This document shows, piece by piece, positions 26,294 to 32,478 of a stretch of 32,478 bases of DNA (the stretch's first letter is position 1; every line of letters starts with the position of its first letter). The position numbers and the translations under genes were made by a program. Source of the stretch: Helicobacteraceae bacterium (GTDB taxonomy: Bacteria; Campylobacterota; Campylobacteria; Campylobacterales; SZUA-545); contig JAIRWX010000069.1 in NCBI GenBank assembly GCA_031268655.1, positions 1-32,478 on the forward strand, in the 5' to 3' direction. The notes beneath the pieces were generated by a model. That model worked only from the letters and a program-made list of their open reading frames with translations, was not told where the DNA came from and searched no databases.

Positions 26294-26689
26294 ATGGCGG
26301 GGCAGATTTTTGAATTTACGGATTTTCGACCTTTTCTTCGCCACGAGATTGGCGAAATGCGGCGTTTTCAGGAGGAACAACGAAAAATCACCGTTATGTT
26401 TCTGCGCTACCACGACGCCGATCACATGCTCAAGACGCTTAAGGAATCGCTCAGAAGCTGCGACGTTATTTTTCGTAAAAACGACGAATTTTTCGTAGTT
26501 ATGCCCGCCACCGACAAAGAGGGGTCTATGCATGTGGCGAGAGTGCTGGAAGAGCGCTTCGGGCATAACGTCGTGGACGTAAACGCCACTTGGCCGGAAG
26601 ACGGCTTAAGCGAAGGCGAGCTGCTTGGAAATCTCTCGCAGTACATACGAGCTAAATTTGATCTCGATCTGATGGAGATTATTCGCTAA
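26294..26689 (+). CDS. Small GGDEF-like protein with degenerate signature
   Basis: The 131-residue protein resembles the second half of a GGDEF domain: ITVMFLRYHDADHMLKTLKE, then RSCDVIFRKNDEFFVVMPAT where a cyclase would have R-x-GGDEF. The motif is therefore KNDEF, lacking both glycines. The first lobe of the cyclase fold, with the nucleotide-contacting Asn and Asp, is missing. It cannot be a normal diguanylate cyclase and may bind a partner or nucleotide. The start ATG has GAGGAG-like sequence upstream (TTTGAGGAGCGAATATGG). It lies between the binding-protein gene and a large FIST-GGDEF-EAL gene, on the same strand. Confidence 0.72.
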   Translation: MAGQIFEFTDFRPFLRHEIGEMRRFQEEQRKITVMFLRYHDADHMLKTLKESLRSCDVIFRKNDEFFVVMPATDKEGSMHVARVLEERFGHNVVDVNATWPEDGLSEGELLGNLSQYIRAKFDLDLMEIIR

Positions 26690-26711
26690 CAAAAGCGCCG
26701 CCGCTAAATTT

Positions 26712-26744
26712 GACGCGGATAATATATAATGCGACGCGGATAAT
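26712..26744 (+). promoter_or_regulatory. Direct repeat with TATAAT before the FIST-GGDEF-EAL gene
   Basis: GACGCGGATAAT occurs at 26712-26723 and 26733-26744, flanking a perfect TATAAT at 26725-26730. The start codon is at 26748 and lacks a visible ribosome site, so the mRNA may have a very short leader. The repeat may be an operator. Confidence 0.4.
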
Positions 26745-26747
26745 GTT

Positions 26748-29048
26748 ATGAGAACTTACGCAGTCAAATACGAATCGCAACGGCAGATCGAGGATTTGGC
26801 GGAGAAAAACGGTTTGCGCCTAGCGCCTAATTTGCTGGCTACCGTTTTTTGCGCGACGCCAAACGCTCTTTTTGCAATCGGGCAGACGCTAGAGACGTTG
26901 TTGCCAAAGGCTTCCATAGCGGGGCTTAACGTTTGCTTGGCGCTATGCGACGACGATTTTTACGACAACGAAACCACGATTGTATTTACCGATTTTGAAA
27001 ACGTGAAACCAATTGTGTTTTCCTTTAACGAAGCGAGCGAAGCCAACGCCAAGAAGGCGATTTTGGAGTTGAAAGCGTCAAACGCGAATAACGCGCTGGT
27101 GTTTTGCTCGCAAAGCCAATGCGAATTCAAACCGTTTTTGCGATCGCTGGGCAAGAGGCTAGATACGATCGTTTGCGTAAATTCTATCGCCGCCTCGCTG
27201 ATACGCGACGGCGTCCAAAGCCACGGCGGCGCGATCGTCGTCGCCTTCGACGGCGCCGACTTTGCGTTCAGAATCAAAAAGAGCGTCGCGCCCATTGCGA
27301 TGGGCAAAGAGTTAACGATCACAAAAATTGACAAAAACCGCATTTTGGAACTTGATCGCAAGCGCGTCGAGGAGGTTACAAAATTTTATCTCGGCGCTAA
27401 TCCGCAATCCGACGCTTTCGCCTATCTTAAAGCCGCCGATAACCGCATAGCCGCCAAGATCAACGGCTCGCTCTTCATGAATTGCGAGGAGGGCGAAGCC
27501 TTGCGACTTGGGATACTGCCAAAAACCGCGTTTGATTACGGCGGATACGAGGAGCTAACGCGCGACAGGGCGCTGTGGCAGTTTTCGACGCGCAGCTTTA
27601 AGCGGGTTCGGGCTTCCGGTTGCGTCGCCGAGAGCGTTTTTTTGGCGCGAGAGTCGTTATTGGAACAAGTTGACGAGCTTTTGATATGGAGCGACGAAAC
27701 GGAGGACGAGTTCAAGGCGATGCGCGAGACTTTCGCCAATAACTTTGCGCGCGAAGAAGACTCTATGATCCGTCTGTTGAGCGGTTTAAGCGAAGATCTA
27801 GTCGAGCAGACTCGACAAAACGCGCTAAAGTTCTCGTCACAAAACTTAACGGCTTCGGCGCGCAGAGATTCGCTTACAGGTCTGCCCGGGCGCGACAGCT
27901 TTATCGAGGCGCTTTCGATGGCGAAAAGTCCGTCGGCGGCTATTTTTAATATTGAACGTTTTCGGGACATAAACGATCTATACGGCTACGACGCGGGCAA
28001 TCATATTATCAAAGAGCTTGCCGCGCTGCTTGTCGCCTCGCTTGGCGAAAATGTGCCGCTGTTTAGGATTGGGGGCGATCTGTTCGCCGTTTTAGCCGAT
28101 GGTTACGCCGAGGAACGATTCTTATGTAAAATCAATTCGGCGCAATCGATCGTAGGCGCGACGATCTTTTTAGAAGAGACGCTTGCCGCGTCCAATATCC
28201 GTCTGCGAGCGGGCGTGGCGTATGGTATCAAACAGACGCTCTCGCGCGCCGAGGACGCTTTGAGAAGCGCCAAGCGCAAGCGAACGTCGATCGTGATCGC
28301 GCCCGACGGCGACAATAACACAGCGCAAGAGAATCTTAAAATGCTCAACGTGGTTAGACAGGCGGCAATGCAGCCGTGGTGGACGCTAGCCAATTATCAG
28401 CCGATCGCGAGGGTAAGCGACGGGCAAATCGTAAAATACGAGGCGTTAATGCGATTACGAGACGCCAACGGACGCATCTATCAACCCGCCGCGTTTTTGG
28501 AACTCGCCAAACGATCGCGTTACTATCAGGAATTGACCAAACATATCTTTACCGGCGCGCTTAAACTTTTCAAAGACAGGCGCGAAGCCGTCGCGATCAA
28601 CCTAGCGCCGGAGGATATCCAAAATAATGAAACAATGTCCTATATAGGTTCGCTGATCGCCGAATTTGGCGAGCCGGAACGCATAACGTTGGAGGTAACC
28701 GAATCGGAAATGATCGAGGACTACGAAACGACTATCGAGGCGATTAGCAAAATGAAAAAATGGGGCGCGGCGATCGCCATCGACGATTTCGGAAGCGGGT
28801 ACAGCAATTTTGCTTACCTGATCAAATTTCAAGCCGACTACATCAAGATCGACGGCTCTATAGTGCGCGAGGTCGACAAAAACGAGAAGGCGTATCAGAC
28901 CATGGCGGCGATTGTGGATTTTGCCAAGCGGCTCGGACTGGAGACGATAGCGGAGTTTATCTCAAGCGAATCGATCGCGCAAAAAGCAAAAGAGGCGGGC
29001 GTGGACTATTGGCAGGGATACTATATCGGACAGCCCGCGCCGCTATAA
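26748..29048 (+). CDS. FIST-GGDEF-EAL signalling protein, cyclase motif degenerate
   Basis: The 766-residue soluble protein has an N-terminal sensory region (~1-290) that resembles FIST_N plus FIST_C, domains proposed to bind small ligands such as amino acids. A helical linker (~300-365), a GGDEF domain (~370-520) and an EAL domain (~535-760) follow. The cyclase signature is RIGGDLFAVLA, with Leu replacing the catalytic Glu, so cyclase activity is unlikely and the domain may instead bind GTP or be structural. The EAL domain looks complete: YEALMRL, INLAPED, LEVTESEM, IDDFGSGYSNF, YIKIDGS and YWQGYYIG. It should hydrolyse c-di-GMP under control of the FIST ligand. The FIST assignment is by general resemblance and is less sure than the other domains. 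Confidence 0.85.
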   Translation: MRTYAVKYESQRQIEDLAEKNGLRLAPNLLATVFCATPNALFAIGQTLETLLPKASIAGLNVCLALCDDDFYDNETTIVFTDFENVKPIVFSFNEASEANAKKAILELKASNANNALVFCSQSQCEFKPFLRSLGKRLDTIVCVNSIAASLIRDGVQSHGGAIVVAFDGADFAFRIKKSVAPIAMGKELTITKIDKNRILELDRKRVEEVTKFYLGANPQSDAFAYLKAADNRIAAKINGSLFMNCEEGEALRLGILPKTAFDYGGYEELTRDRALWQFSTRSFKRVRASGCVAESVFLARESLLEQVDELLIWSDETEDEFKAMRETFANNFAREEDSMIRLLSGLSEDLVEQTRQNALKFSSQNLTASARRDSLTGLPGRDSFIEALSMAKSPSAAIFNIERFRDINDLYGYDAGNHIIKELAALLVASLGENVPLFRIGGDLFAVLADGYAEERFLCKINSAQSIVGATIFLEETLAASNIRLRAGVAYGIKQTLSRAEDALRSAKRKRTSIVIAPDGDNNTAQENLKMLNVVRQAAMQPWWTLANYQPIARVSDGQIVKYEALMRLRDANGRIYQPAAFLELAKRSRYYQELTKHIFTGALKLFKDRREAVAINLAPEDIQNNETMSYIGSLIAEFGEPERITLEVTESEMIEDYETTIEAISKMKKWGAAIAIDDFGSGYSNFAYLIKFQADYIKIDGSIVREVDKNEKAYQTMAAIVDFAKRLGLETIAEFISSESIAQKAKEAGVDYWQGYYIGQPAPL

Positions 29049-29054
29049 CCCCGA

Positions 29055-29070
29055 GCCGCCTACTGGCGGC
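29055..29070 (+). terminator. Hairpin after the FIST-GGDEF-EAL gene
   Basis: GCCGCC-TACT-GGCGGC is a perfect six-pair stem starting six bases after the stop codon. A T-run (GGCTTTT) follows 13 bases later, so termination is plausible but not classic. Confidence 0.5.
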
Positions 29071-29090
29071 GAAGCGTTAAACGGCTTTTA

Positions 29091-29110
29091 ACTATGCCTT
29101 ACTATGCCTA
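29091..29110. repeat. Tandem repeat at the chromosome/foreign boundary
   Basis: ACTATGCCTT is followed directly by ACTATGCCTA. It lies where base composition changes from the GCG-rich chromosome to the CCGG-rich element, so it may mark the junction. The rest of 29111-29365 has no gene. Confidence 0.4.
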
Positions 29111-29181
29111 TATATGATAGTAATTTATAGAAGAAACTTAATCAAGGCTCACTACAGAATTTTCCTGTACTTGACAAATTA

Positions 29182-29200
29182 CTTGACATTTCCTGTCAAG
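29182..29200. repeat. Perfect inverted repeat CTTGACA-N5-TGTCAAG
   Basis: The seven-base arms are perfect with spacer TTTCC. A further direct copy of ACTTGACA lies 11 bases to the left, so three TTGACA/TGTCAA half-sites are clustered within about 30 bases. Such a cluster could be an operator or a recombinase arm site of the phage-like element. Confidence 0.5.
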
Positions 29201-29365
29201 ACACCTGACCGGAAACTGCTTAATTACGGATGATATATTGATAGATTGTGGAAGATTGATAATGAAATATCACAATGGGAACAATACTAAAATAATGATT
29301 CTGATTTTTCACTAATTGTTTTTTGCAATTTTTCCGCAAAACAGCCAGGGGAAATGATCGGCCCA

Positions 29366-29770
29366 CTACCGAGTAGATTCCGCTTCTTGGGCGGCGGCCC
29401 GGCCCAAAATCATTGCAATAAAAAGACCAACCCCCATTGACACCGAAAGAAAAGCCCATACCGGATGGCCAGATATAAGTAAGACAAGGGCGGAAATGAT
29501 AAAAATGATCCCGATTATCAAAAGAATCCGGCCTCCGGTTTTTCCTACTGGAATAATTTCCGGATTGGGGGATTCTTTGGTGGAATTATCTGCACCAACT
29601 ATTTTATGCCTGGTGGAAACACCGGTCCCTGGAATCCCGGTATTCAAATAGGCTCCTCGACTACCAATATTTGTGGATAGACCTTTTCCTCCGATAGTAG
29701 TAGATACCCCCGATTTCGACAGATTGATCTTGACCCCAGGCGCTATCTTTGTTGATTTTCTAAACCGCAT
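29366..29770 (-). CDS. DUF4236 membrane protein
   Basis: The N terminus MRFRKSTKIAPGVKINLSKS, followed by GVSTTIGGKG, matches the DUF4236 family, short beta-rich repeats of unknown function found in bacteria and prophages. The C-terminal half has two membrane helices (ILLIIGIIFIISALVLLI and VWAFLSVSMGVGLFIAMIL). The ORF track begins ten codons earlier, but the ATG at 29770 has a G-rich ribosome site (GGGGGTG) and starts exactly at the family motif. The gene is 134 codons long and 36 bases downstream of the BRO gene on the same strand. In phages such membrane proteins could act in exclusion, but that is speculation. Codon use matches the phage-like block, not the chromosome. Confidence 0.82.
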   Translation of the reverse strand: MRFRKSTKIAPGVKINLSKSGVSTTIGGKGLSTNIGSRGAYLNTGIPGTGVSTRHKIVGADNSTKESPNPEIIPVGKTGGRILLIIGIIFIISALVLLISGHPVWAFLSVSMGVGLFIAMILGRAAAQEAESTR

Positions 29771-29806
29771 AATCACCCCCAGAAGGTTAAAGTTTAACAT
29801 CCCGGC

Positions 29807-30655
29807 TTAGCCGGTGGCAAGGGCTCCATTAAGGCAATCCGCAAGGGCACAGCCCATAAAAACCAGTTCCGGCTTTCCATATACCTTCTTTTGCTTATAT
29901 TCCAGGGCCGGATACAACTCTTTGATCCGCCTGACAAATATATTACGGGTTTCAGCCTTCCAAGTGTTCATATGATCCTGGTAAAGCCGGTATAAATCCC
30001 GGACCAGGACATAATCATCGGGGTTTCCGGTTATTTTCAGAGCCATTTTGGCAAAATTGTATATGGTGGGGTTCGCCTTTTTATGGGTTTCGGCGTATTC
30101 CATAAAATCATCATGGGTTTTGAATGACAAGGCACCCTTAATGGGGTTATCCGGTACATCCGGGGTATCAAAATTGAAGGCTAGGCGGCGGAATTCCCGG
30201 ACGGATATACGCCCTTCGTTAAGAATCATCCGTAATTCATGGATTCGGACAGTAGATGGTTCTTTCCAGGCTTCCTGTCCCAGCAGGGTATAGGTCCCGG
30301 TCTTGCGGATTGAAGGTATAACCTCCCCAGCTATCCATTTTTGGAAGGGCAAGGCGGCATCCTTATCGGACCGGGCCAGGAAGAAGTAAAGGCCCGGCTC
30401 TGATAGGCAAAGCATACTTTGGCTTTTTCTTGCCCTGGATGAGGGGTGAATCGGATTCACCTCAGATATAGGGGTCGGTATCGGATACCGACCCTTCCAT
30501 TCATCGGGAACATGGGCAAAAAGCCGGGCCGGATTGCTTGTCTTGGGATACCCCAAAACCCCGGCCACGTCCTTTCCTACCCACCAGGGTTCTCCATCCT
30601 TTATCACGGTACGAACTTCCCGGCCTTCATAGGTGAAATTTACCAGATCATTCAT
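29807..30655 (-). CDS. BRO-N antirepressor-like phage protein
   Basis: The 282-residue protein begins with a BRO-N domain (~1-115). It has VNFTYEGREVRTVIKDGEPW, then VGKDVAGVLGY, LCLSEPGLYFFLARS and FQKWIAGEVIPSIRKTGTY, the typical signature of phage antirepressors. The C-terminal region (~205-265), with VRDLYRLYQDHMNTWKAETR and NIFVRRIKELYP, resembles the winged-helix tail found after phage primases. A strong AGGAGG lies five bases before the ATG. It is transcribed together with the XRE repressor gene, which ends 51 bases upstream. Antirepressors usually inactivate or compete with the lysogeny repressor, which fits this neighbour. Confidence 0.9.
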   Translation of the reverse strand: MNDLVNFTYEGREVRTVIKDGEPWWVGKDVAGVLGYPKTSNPARLFAHVPDEWKGRYPIPTPISEVNPIHPSSRARKSQSMLCLSEPGLYFFLARSDKDAALPFQKWIAGEVIPSIRKTGTYTLLGQEAWKEPSTVRIHELRMILNEGRISVREFRRLAFNFDTPDVPDNPIKGALSFKTHDDFMEYAETHKKANPTIYNFAKMALKITGNPDDYVLVRDLYRLYQDHMNTWKAETRNIFVRRIKELYPALEYKQKKVYGKPELVFMGCALADCLNGALATG

Positions 30656-30706
30656 GCAAACCTCCTTATAGTTCTACCCGGCCCCATACCCAGGGAGGCG
30701 GCCTGA

Positions 30707-31096
30707 TTATGCCCGTTCTTCCGTTTTCCGCCTTTTTTCATCTTCCGGTACTTCCCCCCGCAGGGTTTGTTCATCGGACAAGAGCTTTTCCGTATATTCA
30801 ATAATCATCATCTGGGCTTTAGGGGAAAGCCGCCTGAAAAACCCAAGGAGCCGCCTTTCCCTTTCAGACAGCAGAGCCTCATCATCCATCATTTCACCCT
30901 TACCCTCACGGAGCCATTCCTCGTTTACCCCAAAGGTTAAGCAAATGAGATTGATTGTAGTCTCTGAAAAATTTGCCTTTCCTGCTTCAAACATAGAAAC
31001 ATGTTGGCTTGTAACCCCTATTTTTTGGGCAAATTTAGTCTGATTTAGCCCTAAATGCCTTCGAAGTGCCGTAATCCGGCTATTGATTGCTTCCAT
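30707..31096 (-). CDS. XRE-family phage repressor (Cro/CI-type)
   Basis: The 129-residue protein has an N-terminal helix-turn-helix (ITALRRHLGLNQTKFAQKIG, then VTSQHVSMFEAGKANFSETT) of the XRE family and a helical C terminus (LLSERERRLLGFFRRLSPKA) that probably dimerises. It lacks the Ser-Lys LexA-like protease domain, so it is not inactivated by self-cleavage; removal may depend on the BRO-type neighbour. The ATG at 31096 has AGAGGA upstream. It is divergent from the early genes at 31220, and the 123-base gap holds a strong promoter and three dyads, the classic layout of a phage genetic switch. Confidence 0.92.
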   Translation of the reverse strand: MEAINSRITALRRHLGLNQTKFAQKIGVTSQHVSMFEAGKANFSETTINLICLTFGVNEEWLREGKGEMMDDEALLSERERRLLGFFRRLSPKAQMMIIEYTEKLLSDEQTLRGEVPEDEKRRKTEERA

Positions 31097-31137
31097 AACT
31101 TCATTATCCTCTTAATCTACAAAAAAATCAAGAAAAA

Positions 31138-31203
31138 TGTAAATTACTTACAAAAGACCCTTGACTATGTAAATAATCTAAAGTATTATGTAGATAGTTT
31201 ACA
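31138..31203 (+). promoter_or_regulatory. Phage switch: early promoter with three operator-like dyads
   Basis: The promoter is TTGACT (31161-31166), a 17-base spacer and TATTAT (31184-31189). Three 15-base dyads share TGTA(A/G)-N5-(T/C)T(T/A)(C/A)A: TGTAAATTACTTACA at 31138, TGTAAATAATCTAAA at 31168 (imperfect) and TGTAGATAGTTTACA at 31189. The second lies in the spacer and the third follows the -10, so repressor binding would block transcription. The first overlaps a possible leftward -35 (TTTACA, 17 bases, GTAGAT) for the repressor gene, allowing autoregulation. Confidence 0.75.
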
Positions 31204-31219
31204 AATCAGGAGGCAAGCC

Positions 31220-31456
31220 ATGAAAATGACGGACAGGGAAAAGAGGCTTTTAGGGGCTTTTCACAAACTAGAAAACGAAAAAACCCAGGACGATGTTATC
31301 TACCAAACCGAGGCTATGGTCCGGGCGCAGGAAGCCCTTAAAGCGGATTACGGGCTTGTGGGGCCTGATGCGCCCCTTTTTAACGGAACGGGGGTCCTTA
31401 AAAGCCCCGCCTATGCCATATCCGGTCCCGGTCCGGCTATGGAGGCCCAGGCATGA
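31220..31456 (+). CDS. Small early phage protein of unknown function
   Basis: The ORF track frame begins far upstream across the promoter. The start is the ATG at 31220, with AGGAGG eight bases before it, giving 78 residues (MKMTDREKRLLGAFHKLENE). It is helical and charged in the first half and Gly/Pro-rich at the end, with no recognisable domain. The motif SERERRLLGFF in the repressor and TDREKRLLGAF here are similar, which may be chance or a shared interaction helix. Its end overlaps the next gene by four bases (ATGA). It is the first gene under the switch promoter, a position of cro-type or other early regulators in many phages. Confidence 0.8.
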   Translation: MKMTDREKRLLGAFHKLENEKTQDDVIYQTEAMVRAQEALKADYGLVGPDAPLFNGTGVLKSPAYAISGPGPAMEAQA

Positions 31457-32232
31457 AAGGCCGGACAATCCTTCAGCGAATAGCCGATGCCCTTGAGGCC
31501 GCCGGTATTAGCGTTTCCGGCATTGAAACCTGGGCGATGGTAGATGGCAGGGTGATTCCCGTGTCCTTGCGGGTACATTTTCCGCATATTGAAAATGAGG
31601 CGGTGATCGATTTTATTGAAAACTACATCATCTTTGATAATTCTGCTTGCGAAGACGTGTCAGGCTTATATCAGGCTTACATACAAACTGTGGATGAAGG
31701 CAATTTTTGCGTAGGTCGGAAAAAGTTCATGCGAATTGTAAAAAAATATTTTCCCGAATGCAAGATTCGGGGGACGCATAAGCCAGATGGGAAAATAGCC
31801 CTTATATTTTCAGGTATACGGTTCAATGCCCCAATGGAAACCGAAACAGTGAAATCCTCGTGTGATAGACAAAAAGCCGAAGAAGCCCGAATAAGGAAAG
31901 AGGCAGAATCAGAGGCCATCGATAGAGTAGAATCGGTCCTAGACACCATAAACGCCAATAAATCCCCCGATGATCCCCCGGCGGTCAGGGACCCCTGCGG
32001 GGAATGCGCTAATCCCGATTGTTTTTATTGCTCATTAAAAGATGGTACGCCCATAAAACTGTATGATCCGAAAGAAGCCGCCGCCGCCATGATGGCCGGG
32101 CGGGTTTTGCAAAATGAAAAAAAGGAAAAATGTTTCTGGGAAAATGATGGATTCCGTTATGAAGCAAAGACGGGGATGCGTTTTGTTCTTGCTGATCTTT
32201 CCGGCCTGTATGAGGAGGCCCGGTATGTCTAA
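31453..32232 (+). CDS. Phage early protein with primase-type helical segment and zinc-ribbon-like motif
   Basis: The 259-residue protein has an N-terminal alpha-beta part, a helical segment (~55-105; CEDVSGLYQAYIQTVDEGNF and GRKKFMRIVKKYFPE) that resembles the DNA-binding tails near phage primases, and a charged linker. A four-cysteine motif (C-x2-C-x4-C-x2-C at ~182-193, in CGECANPDCFYCSLKDG) likely binds zinc. A similar helical segment occurs at the end of the BRO-type protein. The gene overlaps the small early gene by four bases and the helicase/primase gene by eight. I do not recognise a named family. By position and motifs it is probably a replication accessory protein. Confidence 0.75.
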   Translation: MKGRTILQRIADALEAAGISVSGIETWAMVDGRVIPVSLRVHFPHIENEAVIDFIENYIIFDNSACEDVSGLYQAYIQTVDEGNFCVGRKKFMRIVKKYFPECKIRGTHKPDGKIALIFSGIRFNAPMETETVKSSCDRQKAEEARIRKEAESEAIDRVESVLDTINANKSPDDPPAVRDPCGECANPDCFYCSLKDGTPIKLYDPKEAAAAMMAGRVLQNEKKEKCFWENDGFRYEAKTGMRFVLADLSGLYEEARYV

Positions 32233-32478
32233 AAACCTGATTGCCCTTCAGGACGGAATCATTGACCTTAGCGGAGACTTTATCTCCTATGATGCAGACC
32301 GGCTTTTATTAAATGGTAAGAAACTGCCCTATACGGTTAAGGATGTCATGGAAGCCCCGCCGCCGGTGGCTTTTATAAAATTCCTGGAATCAAACTTTGC
32401 GGACCCGAAAACGGCGGAATCTTTAATCTATTATCTTTCACTAATCCCGGCAATAGAAACGGGCTTCAAGTATGGCGG
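32225..32478 (+). CDS. P4-type primase/SF3 helicase, N-terminal part, cut by the window edge
   Basis: This frame is absent from the ORF track because it runs off the end. It starts at the ATG at 32225 with GAGGAGG upstream and stays open for 84 codons. The sequence begins MSKNLIALQDGIIDLSGDFI, like the N GxxDL start of the D5_N domain, and continues with PPPVAFIKFLESNFADPKTA and SLIYYLSLIPAIETGFKYG. This is the pattern just before the Walker A loop of phage and plasmid SF3 helicases, in which the next residues would be a glycine-rich P-loop. The enzyme would unwind and prime the element's DNA. The family call rests on the short visible part. Confidence 0.72.
   Translation, partial: MSKNLIALQDGIIDLSGDFISYDADRLLLNGKKLPYTVKDVMEAPPPVAFIKFLESNFADPKTAESLIYYLSLIPAIETGFKYG

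Noticed and set aside
29220-29459. 79-codon complement ORF next to the DUF4236 gene
   Set aside because: It overlaps the DUF4236 coding end in another frame, lacks a ribosome site and resembles nothing.
1-32478. CRISPR array, rRNA gene or insertion sequence
   Set aside because: I saw no regularly spaced repeats, no rRNA landmarks and no transposase motif anywhere in the window.

Overview
The window is mostly the chromosome of a GC-rich member of the Campylobacterota (the former epsilon-Proteobacteria), with foreign-looking DNA at both ends and one decayed accessory islet inside. The assignment rests on gene content and order. There is a block S4-domain gene, tsaE, lptB, rpoN, and a block rpmE, rsmI, rlmB, membrane protein, periplasmic protein, aminotransferase. 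From memory these match Campylobacter jejuni Cj0667-Cj0670 and Cj0155c-Cj0150c. AtpE also has an N-terminal leader and the family's typical sequence. The codon use is strongly GCG/CGC-rich, and the palindrome GCGATCGC recurs at least 13 times, which is unusual for this phylum. No organism name can be read from the sequence itself.

Layout. 1-224: edge of an AT-rich unknown gene beside tRNA-Leu(GAG). 444-4558: atpE, then a tightly overlapping leftward operon of S4 protein, trpD, tsaE, lptB and rpoN. 4731-6655: an AT-richer islet with an EcoRI-family adenine methyltransferase and a DUF262-HNH protein, both broken by frameshifts or stops. 6656-7110: a strong promoter without a clear gene, then tRNA-Asn(GTT). 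7310-7492: a 60-residue protein that is little more than a sigma-70 region 4 helix-turn-helix. 7763-17251 (leftward): chemotaxis receptor, purL, an HtrA-like protein that has lost its catalytic His and Ser, a GGDEF-EAL protein, a small membrane protein, nth and a sensor histidine kinase. 17313-29048: uvrB, hisH (leftward), then rightward rpmE, rsmI, rlmB, RodZ-like protein, periplasmic protein, aminotransferase, peptide-type binding protein, a degenerate GGDEF-like protein and a FIST-GGDEF-EAL protein.

29100-32478 differs in base and codon use: it is rich in CCGG and GGCC words and has no CGATCG. It carries a temperate-phage-like early region: DUF4236 membrane protein, BRO-N antirepressor-like protein, an XRE repressor, a well-formed promoter overlaid by three operator-like dyads, two small early genes and the start of a P4-type SF3 helicase/primase. 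No integrase is visible. The junction could be a real integration or a metagenome assembly chimera; the sequence alone cannot decide.

How the genes work together. The chromosome part is a mix of housekeeping functions (ATP synthase ring, t6A modification, LPS export, purine, tryptophan and histidine synthesis, DNA repair, rRNA methylation) and signalling functions (sigma-54, chemoreceptor, histidine kinase, three c-di-GMP-type proteins, several with altered catalytic motifs). The most interesting items are the decayed methyltransferase/DUF262-HNH cassette with its EF-hand-like loop, the HtrA pseudoprotease, the FIST-GGDEF-EAL protein with a GGDLF motif, the phage switch region, and the HIP1-like octamer enrichment.
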